Below, piece by piece: positions 26,762 to 35,565 of a DNA stretch of 64,000 bases. The notes under the pieces are model-generated. The model worked only from the letters and a program-made list of their open reading frames with translations. It ran no database searches and was not told the DNA's origin. Position 1 is the first letter of the stretch. The number at the start of each line of letters is the position of its first letter. The DNA lies in the NCBI GenBank assembly GCA_016703645.1, contig JADJBR010000009.1, positions 1 through 64,000 on the forward strand. Reading direction: 5' to 3'. Position numbers and translations under genes: made by a program. Source of the DNA: Zoogloea sp. (GTDB taxonomy: Bacteria > Pseudomonadota > Gammaproteobacteria > Burkholderiales > Rhodocyclaceae).

Positions 26762-27314
26762 CGCCTTTGCGCCGGTGGGTCATCACAAGCTCATCTTCGG
26801 CGGCCCGGTCGGCGCCGGAAAGACCACCGCGATCGGCGCAGCCAGTGACATCCCGCCCCTTCGCACGGAGGCCCCCATCCTCGGCGGGCCGGGCCAGTCG
26901 AGGCCGCTCACCGGGGCGGTCCTCGACTACGGGGCGATGACGCTGGGCGATGGCTGCACCCTCCATCTCTACGGCACCCCCGGCCGGGAGCGCTTCGACT
27001 TCATGTGGGAACTGCTCGCCGAGGACGCCCTGGCCCTGATCCTGCTCATCGACAACAGCCGGCCCGACGCCCTGGACCAGCTACATTTCCACCTCGGCGC
27101 CTTCAGCCGCTTCATCCGCGACACCGCCCTCTCCGTCGGCATCACCCATTGTGATCTGGGGGGTGGTCTGACCCTCGACGACTACCAGGCCGAACTCGAG
27201 CGCGCCGGTTTCGGCTGCGTACCGGTCTTCGTGGTGGACCCTCGCTGCAGACGCGATGTCTGCCTGCTGATCGAAGCGGCCCTCAGCGTGCTCGACCCCG
27301 TGGCCCGGGCCTGA
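26748..27314 (+). CDS. Small GTP-binding protein (MglA/SRPRB-like P-loop GTPase)
   Basis: 188 residues if started at TTG 26748; GTG 26775 is an alternative, and no ATG fits. G1 P-loop GGPVGAGKTT near residue 20, G2-region DIPPLRTEA, G3-like LYGTPGRERFDFMW in place of DxxGQ, and LILLIDNSRP at the G4 strand. The usual NKxD is replaced by THCDLGG, as in other bacterial MglA-like or YchF-unrelated regulatory GTPases. It probably acts as a polarity or signalling switch with the receiver-like partner just upstream. The biological process is unknown. Confidence 0.75.
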   Translation: MHLTDAFAPVGHHKLIFGGPVGAGKTTAIGAASDIPPLRTEAPILGGPGQSRPLTGAVLDYGAMTLGDGCTLHLYGTPGRERFDFMWELLAEDALALILLIDNSRPDALDQLHFHLGAFSRFIRDTALSVGITHCDLGGGLTLDDYQAELERAGFGCVPVFVVDPRCRRDVCLLIEAALSVLDPVARA

Positions 27315-27319
27315 GAGGG

Positions 27320-27432
27320 GTGTGAAGAAATCGTAGCGAGCGGTTCGAGTTCGCCTCGAGAAGCGCAGCCGTACAAGGGTACGGTGAGCATCGCAGGGGC
27401 GAAATCGGGTCGCGCAGCAGATTTATTCACAC
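27320..27432. repeat. MITE-like repeat, full-length copy (copy 3)
   Basis: 113 bp with imperfect terminal inverted repeats (GTGTGAAGAAATC at the left; ATTTATTCACAC at the right). Inner parts contain GCGCAGCCGTAC, GGTACGGTGAGCATCGC and GCGAAATCGGGTCGCGCAG, with a GTAC-rich hairpin. Three other copies lie at 14392, 16280 and 35375. No coding capacity. It ends where the G/C-only block begins. Confidence 0.75.
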
Positions 27433-27680
27433 CGGCCGGCGCGCCGCCCCCCGCGGGCGCTCCCCCCCGGGCGGCGGGGGGGCGGGCCCGCGCGGGCCGG
27501 GCGGGCGCCGGCGCCCGCCCGCCCGCCGGCGCCGGCCGGGCGCCCGGGGGCCCGCCCCCGCGGGCCCCGGCGCCGCCGGGGCGGGGCCGCCCCGCGCCCC
27601 GCCGCCCGGCCGCCGGCCCCCGTTTTTTTTTCGGCCCCCCCCCCCCCCCCCCCCCCTCTGGGGCCCCCGGTTTGGCGGGC
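27433..27680. other. Anomalous low-complexity G/C block with homopolymers
   Basis: From 27462 to 27622 there is no A or T at all (161 bases of G and C), followed by nine T, CGG, and 22 consecutive C. Open frames here are artefacts of composition. It looks like an assembly or consensus artefact, or a sequence very prone to structure, not genes. Normal sequence resumes near 27690; the remaining 100 bases before 27788 hold nothing I can assign apart from a GGAGG-less leader for the next gene. Confidence 0.7.
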
Positions 27681-27787
27681 CCCCCCTCTGAGTCCGACCC
27701 GTACGCAAGATTGGTGCAAGGAATCATTCAGGTCATCGACAGGGACACCTCCTAGACTTCAGGCCTGTTCAATCAGGCCTGCACGGA

Positions 27788-29023
27788 ATGCGCCCCTCTT
27801 CCAAACTGCTTCTGGCAAGCTGCCTGCTGCCGCTCTCCTGCCTGGCGCAGCCCCTCGATACCCCCCCGCCCCTCGATCTCGCCACCGCCGAGACCCTGCT
27901 GCTCGAAGCCAATCCGGCGATTCTTCAGGCCCGGAGCGCGGTGGCTGGCGCCCGCGCCGGGATGGACATCGCCGGGGCACGCCCCAACCCCACCCTCAGC
28001 GCCGCCGTGACCAGCATCAACCCCGCCCGCAACAGCGCCGGCGGCTACTGGGATCGCCCCATGGACAGCGTGCTGCGGCTGGACCAGACGTTTGAACGGG
28101 GCGACAAGCGCGAGCTGCGCCTGCGGGCAGCCGATCGCAATCTGGCGGCCACCGACGCCGACCTGGACAACACCATCCGCCTGGCCCGCATGGCCCTCGC
28201 CAATGCCTGGCTCAACCTGCGCGCGGCCCAGGAGATCCGCCAGATCGCCGCCGAAAGCGCGCGCCTGGCCGGCCGCGCCGCGGAAGCCGCCGAACTGCGC
28301 GGCAAGGCAGGCGATCTCGCCGGCGTGGATGTGGCACGCTTCGCCGCCGACGCCGCCCGGGTCGCCAACGACGCCGTTCAGGCGGATCTGGACCATGCGC
28401 GCGCACGCCTTGATCTGGCCCTGCTGCTGGGCAACCGGGTCGTCCCGGACAGCCTGCAGGCGGCGGCCGACTGGCCCGATGCCGCCCTCCCCGCCAACGA
28501 GGGCAAGGAGCGCCCGGATCTCCTGGCGGCCCGCCAGCGTCTGGCCCTCGCCGATGCCCACCGCGACCTCGCCCGCGCCCAGCGCACCCGCGACGTCTCG
28601 GTGGGCGTGCAGTACGAGCACTTCCCGCCCGACGCCCGCAACACCTACGGCATCAGCGTCAGCATTCCCCTCTTCCTCGGCAACGACTACCGGGGCGACA
28701 TCGCCCGCAGCGAAGCCGAATTCACCGCCGCCGAACAGCAACTGGCCGCCACCCGGGCCGCCGTCGACGGCGAACGGGCACGCCTGCGCAGCGAATACGC
28801 CGCCCGCGCCACGCGGCTGCAGCGTATCCGCGACGTGGTGCTGCCTGCCGCCGAGCGGGCCGGCCGCGGCGCCGACATCGCCATCCAGAAAGGCGGGATG
28901 GGCCTGACCGACTACCTCGACACCCAACGCAACCTGCGCGCGGCCCGTATCGAAGCGATCCAGGCCCGCGCCGACCTTTCCCGCGTCGCCCTGATGCTGC
29001 GCCTGGCCGGATCCGCCCCATGA
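27788..29023 (+). CDS. czcC: TolC-family outer-membrane efflux protein (CzcC type)
   Basis: 411 residues. A signal peptide occupies about 1-20 (LLLASCLLPLSCLAQ). Two outer-membrane efflux repeats follow, with long coiled helices (SAVAGARAGMDIAGARPNPT, a typical TolC start, and YGISVSIPLFLGNDYRGDIARSE in the second half). It forms the outer-membrane channel of an RND complex. It overlaps the adaptor gene by 4 nt (ATGA). The metal handled cannot be read from this subunit. Confidence 0.88.
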   Translation: MRPSSKLLLASCLLPLSCLAQPLDTPPPLDLATAETLLLEANPAILQARSAVAGARAGMDIAGARPNPTLSAAVTSINPARNSAGGYWDRPMDSVLRLDQTFERGDKRELRLRAADRNLAATDADLDNTIRLARMALANAWLNLRAAQEIRQIAAESARLAGRAAEAAELRGKAGDLAGVDVARFAADAARVANDAVQADLDHARARLDLALLLGNRVVPDSLQAAADWPDAALPANEGKERPDLLAARQRLALADAHRDLARAQRTRDVSVGVQYEHFPPDARNTYGISVSIPLFLGNDYRGDIARSEAEFTAAEQQLAATRAAVDGERARLRSEYAARATRLQRIRDVVLPAAERAGRGADIAIQKGGMGLTDYLDTQRNLRAARIEAIQARADLSRVALMLRLAGSAP

Positions 29024-30174
29024 AATCCAAACTCATTGCCGCCATCCTCGCCCTCGCCGCCATTGCCGGTGGCACCGCGTACCTGCGTAGCCCCGCCCAC
29101 GAGCCGGTCGCCGAGCCCGTCGTCCAGAAGCCCTCCGCCGAACCGGGCGTGCTGCGTTTCCCCACCGCCGCCCCGCAACTGGCCCAGCTCAAGGTCGAGC
29201 GGGCCGAGCTCGCTCCCGTGCCCATGGACGAGCCCCTCGCCGCCCGTGTCGCCTACGACGAAAATGCCACCGCCCGCCTGTATGCCCCAATCGCCGGACG
29301 GGTACTGGAGATACGGGCCAATACGGGCGATAGCGTGAAGGCCGGCGATGTACTCGCCGTTCTCGACGCCCCCGAGCTGGGCAGTGCCGCGGCCGATCTG
29401 GCCAAGGCCCGGGCCGGCGCCGCCCAGCGCAAAGCCGCCCTGGAGCGCACCCGCAGCCTGGTGGACGCGGAAGTCCTGCCCCGCCGGGAGCTTGAAGCCG
29501 CCCAGGCCGACTGGCAGCAGGCCAACGCCGAAGCCGAACGGGCCCGTCTGCGCCTGGCCAACCTCGCCCCCGGTGGCAAGCTCCCCCCGGGCAGTGAACA
29601 CTACCCCCTGCGCGCGCCCATCGCCGGCATCGTCGCCACCCGGCACATCAATCCGGGCATGGAAGTACGCACCGATACCGCCGAGCCCCTCTTCGTGGTC
29701 ACCGACCTGGCCCGCCTGTCGGTCCTGGTGGACGTTCCCGAACGTGACCTTCCCCTGGTCACGGTCGGCAAGGCGGCGCGCATCGAGGTCTCCGCCTATC
29801 CCCACCGCAGTTTCGAAGGCAAGGTGGTCCACGTGGCCCCCACCCTTGACCCCCAGACCCGGCGCATCCAGGCACGGGTATCGGTGGACAACCGGGAAGG
29901 GCTCCTGAAGCCCGAGATGTACGCCAAAGTGGCCCTGCTCGCCGACAGCCGCGAAGAGCTGCCACGGGTTGCCATCGGCGCCCTGCTGGTGGAAGGGGTC
30001 AAGAACTTCGTGTTCGTCGAACGGGATCCGGGGGTGTTCGAAAAGCGCGAAGTCACCCTCGCCGTGCAGACCCGTCGCGAAGCCTACGTATGGACAGGCA
30101 TCAAGCCCGGTGAAAAAGTCGTCAGCACCGGTGCCTTGCTGCTGAACGCCGAGCTGGCCAGCAATTCGCGCTGA
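29020..30174 (+). CDS. czcB: RND periplasmic adaptor (HlyD/CzcB type)
   Basis: 384 residues. An N-terminal membrane anchor/signal (ILALAAIAGGTAYL) is followed by a split biotinyl-lipoyl domain: LYAPIAGRVLEIRANTGDSV, then a short helical hairpin, then YPLRAPIAGIVATRHINPG. A beta-barrel and a membrane-proximal domain (GVKNFVFVERDPGVFEKREV) complete it. It joins the inner-membrane pump to the outer-membrane channel. No His-rich metal-binding N-terminus is present, unlike classical CzcB. It lies between czcC-like and czcA-like genes. Confidence 0.9.
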   Translation: MKSKLIAAILALAAIAGGTAYLRSPAHEPVAEPVVQKPSAEPGVLRFPTAAPQLAQLKVERAELAPVPMDEPLAARVAYDENATARLYAPIAGRVLEIRANTGDSVKAGDVLAVLDAPELGSAAADLAKARAGAAQRKAALERTRSLVDAEVLPRRELEAAQADWQQANAEAERARLRLANLAPGGKLPPGSEHYPLRAPIAGIVATRHINPGMEVRTDTAEPLFVVTDLARLSVLVDVPERDLPLVTVGKAARIEVSAYPHRSFEGKVVHVAPTLDPQTRRIQARVSVDNREGLLKPEMYAKVALLADSREELPRVAIGALLVEGVKNFVFVERDPGVFEKREVTLAVQTRREAYVWTGIKPGEKVVSTGALLLNAELASNSR

Positions 30175-30183
30175 GGCACCGGC

Positions 30184-33100
30184 ATGTTCGACAACCTCAT
30201 CACCGCCGTACTGCGCCAGCGCGCCTTCGTCATCATTGCCGCCCTGACCTTGCTCGGCTACGGGCTCCACGCCTTTCAGCAGATCTCCATCGAAGCCTTC
30301 CCCGACGTCCAGGATGTCCAGGTCCTGGTAGTGACCCAGGCGCCCGGCCAGGCCCCCGAGGAAGTGGAGCGCGCCATCACCCTGCCCATCGAGCGGGAGA
30401 TGAGCGGCGTGCCCGGCCTGACCCAGCTACGCTCGGTGTCCATCACCGGACTGTCGGTGGTCACCCTCACCTTCAACGAGAAGACCGCCGACTACTTCGC
30501 CCGCCAGCAGGTGCTGGAGCGATTGCAGACGGTGAATCTGCCGGATGGCGTCCAGCCCGGCCTGGCGCCCCTCACCACCGCGGTGGGCGAGATCTACCGC
30601 TACGTGCTGGAAAGCCCCCCCGGCGTGCCCCTGGAAGAAGTGCGCGCCGTGCAGGACTGGACGGTTCGCCCCGCCCTGCGCATGGTGCCGGGCATTGCCG
30701 ACGTGGTCAGCTTCGGCGGCGCCATCCGCGAGCTTCAGGTGCGCATCGACCCGGACCTGCTGCGCAAGTACCAGGTCAGCCTGGACGACGTGACCCAGGC
30801 CCTCGGCACGGCCAGCAGCAACGGCAGCGGCGGCCTCCTGCGCCGCGGCGACGAAGCCCTGGTGGTGCGTACCCTCGGCCTGTTCAACAGCCTGGACGAC
30901 GTGCGCGACGTGGTGGTGGTGGCGCGCCAGGGCAAACCGGTGCGTGTCGGCGACGTGGCCGAAGTGATCAACGGCGCCCGCCCGCGCAACGGCATCGTCG
31001 CGTTCAACGACCGCGACGATGTGATCGAGGGTATCGTCCAGATGACCAAGGGCGGCAACGCCGCCAAGGTGGTGGACGCCCTGCACGAGCGGGTGGAGGA
31101 GGTCAACGCGCGTCTGCCCGAAGGCTACCGGGTGCGCCCCATCTATCAGCGCACCGAGCTGATCGGCCACACCGTGGCCACGGTGGGCGAGAACCTGCTG
31201 GTCGGCGCGGTGCTGGTCACCGCCATCCTGCTGGTCTTCCTGCGCAACCTGCTGGCGGCGGTGATCGTGGCGGCGGTGATCCCCCTTTCGCTGATGTTCG
31301 CCTTCATCCTGATGCACGCCATGGGGGTGTCGGCCAACCTCATCTCCCTTGGCGCAGTGGACTTCGGGGTTATCATCGACAGCGCCGTGGTGATGGTGGA
31401 GGCACTGATGGTGCGCCTGGCCGCCGATGCCCACCTGGAGCACCATGGCATCACCTCGCCCATCGGCCGGCGCATGCATGCCCTCAAGCAGACCTGTATC
31501 GAGCTGGGCTCACCGATCATGTTCTCGAAGGCGATCATCATCGTTGCCTTCCTGCCCATCTTCACCTTCCAGCGGGTCGAGGGACGGATCTTCACCCCGG
31601 TGGCCCTGACCCTGTCCTTCGCCCTGCTGGGTGGATTGATCCTCACCCTCACCCTGGTCCCGACCCTGCTGTCCTACGCCATGGGCAAGGACATGGCGGA
31701 GAAGGAAAGCCCCTGGCTGCACCGCCTCCAGGAGGGCTACCGGAAGCTGCTGGTGCGCCTGCAAGGGCGACGCCGCCTCACCATCGCCGCCTCCGGCGCC
31801 TGCCTTGCGGCGGCCCTGGCCCTGGCCCCCCTGCTGGGGTCCGAGTTCCTGCCCAAGCTCGATGAGGGCAACATCTGGCTGACCATCAGCCTGCCCCAGT
31901 CCTCGGCCCTGACCAACACCAAGGAAGTGGAGCGCAAGGTACGGGCGGTACTGTCGGACTACCCGGAGGTCAAGGCGGTGATGACCCACGTGGGTCGCCC
32001 GGATGACGGTACCGACCCCAAAGGCCCCAACAACATCGAGGTTCTCATCGACCTGCACCCCCACGGCAGTTGGCGTTTTGCCAGCAAGGACGCGCTCGTG
32101 GACAGCATGTCGGCACGTCTGGCCGCCATCCCCGGCCTTCCCACCAACTTCTCCCAGGTGATCCAGGACAGCGTCGAGGAATCCCTGTCCGGCGCCAAAG
32201 GCGAGATTGCGGTAAAGGTCTTCGGGCCCGACCTGGATGTTCTCGAGACCAAGGGCCGCGAGATCGCCGGCGTGCTCAACCGCATCCAGGGCTCCGCCGA
32301 CGTGGCCGCCCTGCCGGTGGGCGGCCAGAGCGAGGTGGACATCCGCCTGCGCCGGGAGGCCCTGGCCCGCTACGGTATCCGGGTCGCCGACGTGAACGCC
32401 ATGGTCCAGACCGCCCTCGGCGGGCTCGCCGTGAACGCCTATTTCGAGGGGGAACGCCGCTACGACGTGACCCTGCGCTTCGGCCCCGACTTCCGCGACC
32501 AGGTGGACGACATTGCCAACCTGCCGGTGGCCCTGCCCGATGGCAAAGGGAGCATCCCCCTCGGCGACCTTGCCGACGTGGAACTGCGCCAGGGCGCCTC
32601 GCGCATCCAGCGCGAAGCCGGCAGCCGGGCGGTGATCGTCAAGGCCAACCTGCGCGGCCGCGACCAGGGCAGCTTCGTGGCCGAAGCCCAGCGCAAGGTG
32701 GCCGCCGAAGTCAGCCTGCCGGCGGGCTACTCCATGCGCTGGGGCGGTCAGTTCGAGAACCAGCAACGCGCCATCGGGCGCCTCAAGCTCATTGTCCCGA
32801 TCACCCTGGGGCTGATCTTCTCCCTGCTGTTCTGGGCCTTCCGCGACATCCGCCCGGCCCTGCTGGTGCTGGCCATGGTGCCCTTCACCCTGATCGGCGG
32901 CTTCGCCGGCCTGGGCATCGCCGGGCTGCACCTGTCGGTATCGGCCGCCGTGGGCTTCATTGCCGTGGCCGGCATCTCGGTGCAGAACGGGGTGATCATG
33001 GTCGAGCAGGTGATGGAGATCGCCCGCCGCGGCGCCCCCCGCTCCGAAGCGATCCTCGACGGCGCCATGCTGCGCCTGCGCCCCATCGTGATGACCGCCC

Positions 33101-33288
33101 TGATGGCCGGCCTCGGCCTGCTGCCGGCGGCCCTGTCCCACGGCATCGGCTCCGAGACCCAGCGCCCCTTTGCCGTGGTGATCGTCGGCGGCATCATCAG
33201 TGCGACAATCTTCACCCTGCTGCTGCTGCCCGTCCTGCTCAGTTTCGGCGGCAAGCGCAGTGCCCCGGCGGCAGACCCGGCCCGCTGA
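30184..33288 (+). CDS. czcA: Heavy-metal efflux RND transporter (CzcA/CusA type)
   Basis: 1034 residues, the usual HME-RND length. It has twelve membrane helices in two halves, two large periplasmic loops, and the proton-relay motif DFGVIIDSAVVMVE in TM4 (D, D and E conserved as in CzcA). Other marks are the N-terminal SIEAFPDVQDVQV and the porter-domain repeats. It drives metal cation export across the envelope with the adaptor and channel encoded before it. The two-component genes after it are the likely metal-responsive regulators. Metal specificity (Cu/Ag or Co/Zn/Cd) is not assigned. Confidence 0.93.
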   Translation: MFDNLITAVLRQRAFVIIAALTLLGYGLHAFQQISIEAFPDVQDVQVLVVTQAPGQAPEEVERAITLPIEREMSGVPGLTQLRSVSITGLSVVTLTFNEKTADYFARQQVLERLQTVNLPDGVQPGLAPLTTAVGEIYRYVLESPPGVPLEEVRAVQDWTVRPALRMVPGIADVVSFGGAIRELQVRIDPDLLRKYQVSLDDVTQALGTASSNGSGGLLRRGDEALVVRTLGLFNSLDDVRDVVVVARQGKPVRVGDVAEVINGARPRNGIVAFNDRDDVIEGIVQMTKGGNAAKVVDALHERVEEVNARLPEGYRVRPIYQRTELIGHTVATVGENLLVGAVLVTAILLVFLRNLLAAVIVAAVIPLSLMFAFILMHAMGVSANLISLGAVDFGVIIDSAVVMVEALMVRLAADAHLEHHGITSPIGRRMHALKQTCIELGSPIMFSKAIIIVAFLPIFTFQRVEGRIFTPVALTLSFALLGGLILTLTLVPTLLSYAMGKDMAEKESPWLHRLQEGYRKLLVRLQGRRRLTIAASGACLAAALALAPLLGSEFLPKLDEGNIWLTISLPQSSALTNTKEVERKVRAVLSDYPEVKAVMTHVGRPDDGTDPKGPNNIEVLIDLHPHGSWRFASKDALVDSMSARLAAIPGLPTNFSQVIQDSVEESLSGAKGEIAVKVFGPDLDVLETKGREIAGVLNRIQGSADVAALPVGGQSEVDIRLRREALARYGIRVADVNAMVQTALGGLAVNAYFEGERRYDVTLRFGPDFRDQVDDIANLPVALPDGKGSIPLGDLADVELRQGASRIQREAGSRAVIVKANLRGRDQGSFVAEAQRKVAAEVSLPAGYSMRWGGQFENQQRAIGRLKLIVPITLGLIFSLLFWAFRDIRPALLVLAMVPFTLIGGFAGLGIAGLHLSVSAAVGFIAVAGISVQNGVIMVEQVMEIARRGAPRSEAILDGAMLRLRPIVMTALMAGLGLLPAALSHGIGSETQRPFAVVIVGGIISATIFTLLLLPVLLSFGGKRSAPAADPAR

Positions 33289-33322
33289 CCGCGGCCCGGA
33301 AGTGTTCATTACAGGCCCCACC

Positions 33323-33994
33323 ATGCGCACCCTTATCGTCGAAGACGACCCCCTTCTCGCCGACGGCCTTGCCCAGCTCCTGCGTAGCGCGGGCCTCACC
33401 GCCGACTATGTGGGCAGCGCCGAACTGGCCGAAGCGGCGCTGGCGGCGGAGAAGTTCGACCTGATGATCCTGGACATCGGCCTACCCGGCATGGACGGGC
33501 TTGAACTGCTGACCCGCCTGCGCGCACGCCACAACCCCATCCACGTTCTCATGCTCACTGCCCGCGACGCCCTCAACGAGCGGGTACGCGGCCTCAACCT
33601 GGGGGCTGACGACTACCTGACCAAGCCCTTTGCCTCGGTCGAACTGCTGGCCCGCGTCAATGCCCTGGTACGGCGCAGTCGCGGCCAGGGCAATCTGAGG
33701 CGGGAATACGGCCCCCTGTCCCTGGATGAAGAAGCCCATCGGGCCTGGCTCGGTGACCAGCCCCTGGACCTGCCCCAGCGGGAATGGGCCATCCTGCAGT
33801 TCTTCCTGGACAACCCGGCCCGGGTGCTCAGCAAGGAGCGCATCGTCGCCGCCGTGTGCACCTGGGACCGGGACATGAGCGAGAACGCCGTGGAGGTCTA
33901 CGTATCGCGCCTGCGTGCCAAGCTTGAGCCCGCCGGCCTGCGCATCCGCACCGTGCGCGGGCTCGGCTACATGCTTGAGGATCCGCCGGCTTGA
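33323..33994 (+). CDS. OmpR/PhoB-family response regulator (metal-efflux associated)
   Basis: 223 residues from ATG 33323. Receiver: EDDPLLADGL, phospho-Asp in ILDIGLPGMDG, Thr in MLTARDA and Lys in TKPFASVEL. C-terminal winged-helix DNA-binding domain with PQREWAILQFFLDNP and ENAVEVYVSRLRAKL. It starts 34 nt after the RND gene and overlaps the kinase gene by 4 nt. It probably activates the efflux operon; no binding site was identified. Confidence 0.93.
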   Translation: MRTLIVEDDPLLADGLAQLLRSAGLTADYVGSAELAEAALAAEKFDLMILDIGLPGMDGLELLTRLRARHNPIHVLMLTARDALNERVRGLNLGADDYLTKPFASVELLARVNALVRRSRGQGNLRREYGPLSLDEEAHRAWLGDQPLDLPQREWAILQFFLDNPARVLSKERIVAAVCTWDRDMSENAVEVYVSRLRAKLEPAGLRIRTVRGLGYMLEDPPA

Positions 33995-35391
33995 ACCGCA
34001 GCCTGCGCAAGGCCCTGCTGCTGTGGCTGCTGCTGCCCGCGGGCCTGGCCCTGGTGACCTTCCTGCCCCTGGCCTTCCACCTGGTGCACCAACCCGCCAT
34101 GGAAGCCCTCGACCGGGCTCTGGCCGATGCCAGCCTGGCCCTGGTGCCCCACCTGGAAGTCACGGACGGCGAGCCTCGCTTCGTGTTTCCTGCCGCCGCC
34201 GAGCAGGTGCTGCGGGCCGACCGGGTGGATGACATCTACTTTCTGGTCCTCGGCCCCAACGGCCGCTTCGTGGCCGGTGACGCCGGCCTGCCCCACGAAG
34301 CACCCGACGGGGAGGAGGCCCGCGGGGAGCGGGCAAGCTTCTACGCCCACTTCCGCGGCCACCCCATCCGGGTCACCGCCGTACATCGCACCATCTCCGG
34401 CGCGCCCTTCGTCTTCGTCACCGCCGAAACCACGCGCAAACGCGATCAGTTGCGGGTGGATCTGGCCTTTGCCCTGCTCCTTCCCCTGCTGTTCTTCGCG
34501 GGCTCCACCGGCTTCACCATCTGGTTCGGCATCCGCCACGCCCTGCTGCCGGTGGAGGACATCCGGCGCAGCCTGCACGGCATGGAGCACCGCGCGGTTG
34601 CCCCGCTGGACGCCGCCTCGGCGCCGGGCGAGATCCGCCCCCTGGTGGAAGAATTCAACCAGCTCCTGAAACGCCTCGAAGACGCCGCCGACGCCCAGCA
34701 ACGCTTCGTCGCCAACGCCGCCCACCAGTTGCGCACCCCCCTTGCGGGCGTGCGCACCCAGCTTGAACTCCTGCAGCGCGACAGCGACCCCGGCCAGCGC
34801 AGCGCCCGTGCCGAACAGTGCATCGGCGCCATCGAACGCCTGGGCCACCTGGTCAACCAGATGCTGGTCCTGCTCTCGGCCGAACCGGGCGGGCGCCACG
34901 CCAGCCTGGCAGAAGCCCTCGAACTGTCCGATTTGATCCGCGAACGCAGCCCCGACTGGATACGTCTGGCCGAGGGCCGCGCCATCGACCTCGGCTTCGA
35001 TCTTCACACGGCGCGGGTCACCGGCGACCGCCTGCTCCTGGGGGAGATGGTCGCCAACCTGGTCATCAACGCCATCCACTACACCCAGGCCCAGGGCGAA
35101 GTCACGGTACGCTGCCACACGGCGGAAGGGCACAGCATCATCGAAGTGGAAGACAACGGCCCCGGCATTCCGCCCACCCTGCGCGAACATGTCTTCGAGC
35201 GCTTTTTCCGCCTGCCCGGCGTCTCCGGCCCGGGCAGCGGACTGGGCTTGGCCATCGTCCGGGAGATTGCCCGCGGCGCCGACGGTGACGTGGACATCCT
35301 CACCCCCGCCACGGGCCGCGGCAGCCTGTTGCGCGTCCGTCTGCCCGCCATCCAGCCCGCAGCCGACGGAGAGGGTGTGAAGAAATCGTAG
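33991..35391 (+). CDS. Sensor histidine kinase (QseC/TctE-like) with repeat-derived C-terminus
   Basis: 466 residues from a TTG overlapping the receiver stop (TTGA). A first membrane helix (about 8-30), a periplasmic 2CSK_N-type domain, a second helix (about 160-182), a HAMP-like linker, HisKA with ANAAHQLRTPLAGVRTQLELL (split across the motif; the His is in AAHQLRTPL) and HATPase with NLVINAIHY, DNGPGIP and GSGLGLAIV. The final residues GVKKS are encoded by the first bases of the MITE-like repeat at 35375, so the present stop codon comes from the repeat. It pairs with the OmpR-type regulator. Confidence 0.9.
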   Translation: MNRSLRKALLLWLLLPAGLALVTFLPLAFHLVHQPAMEALDRALADASLALVPHLEVTDGEPRFVFPAAAEQVLRADRVDDIYFLVLGPNGRFVAGDAGLPHEAPDGEEARGERASFYAHFRGHPIRVTAVHRTISGAPFVFVTAETTRKRDQLRVDLAFALLLPLLFFAGSTGFTIWFGIRHALLPVEDIRRSLHGMEHRAVAPLDAASAPGEIRPLVEEFNQLLKRLEDAADAQQRFVANAAHQLRTPLAGVRTQLELLQRDSDPGQRSARAEQCIGAIERLGHLVNQMLVLLSAEPGGRHASLAEALELSDLIRERSPDWIRLAEGRAIDLGFDLHTARVTGDRLLLGEMVANLVINAIHYTQAQGEVTVRCHTAEGHSIIEVEDNGPGIPPTLREHVFERFFRLPGVSGPGSGLGLAIVREIARGADGDVDILTPATGRGSLLRVRLPAIQPAADGEGVKKS

Positions 35392-35423
35392 CGAACTCGG
35401 GTCGCGCAGCAGATTTACCACAC
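35375..35423. repeat. Internally deleted copy of the MITE-like repeat (copy 4)
   Basis: 49 bp retaining both ends of the 113-bp element (GTGTGAAGAAATCGTAGCGA and GGTCGCGCAGCAGATTTACC) with the middle lost. It overlaps the end of the histidine kinase gene and gives it its stop codon. Confidence 0.75.
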
Positions 35424-35460
35424 CCTCTGGGCAGCCCCGCCGGACGACCACCAGGCCCTA

Positions 35461-35478
35461 TTCAAGCTTGAGCTTGAA
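35461..35478. repeat. Short inverted repeat upstream of the AIM24 gene
   Basis: TTCAAGC and GCTTGAA separated by four bases, in the 174-nt gap before the AIM24 family gene. It could be an operator half-site pair or a small hairpin. No role can be assigned. Confidence 0.35.
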
Positions 35479-35565
35479 ATACGCCTGCAAGTCCCTCACC
35501 TTAGGATTCCTGTCGGCCGTCCCCTACGGCCCTCCCCCGCCCAATCGCACACGAGGAAACCCACC

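Noticed and set aside
27182-27755. Pro/Ala/Gly/Arg frames in the G/C-only block
   Set aside because: Stops are absent only because no A or T is present.
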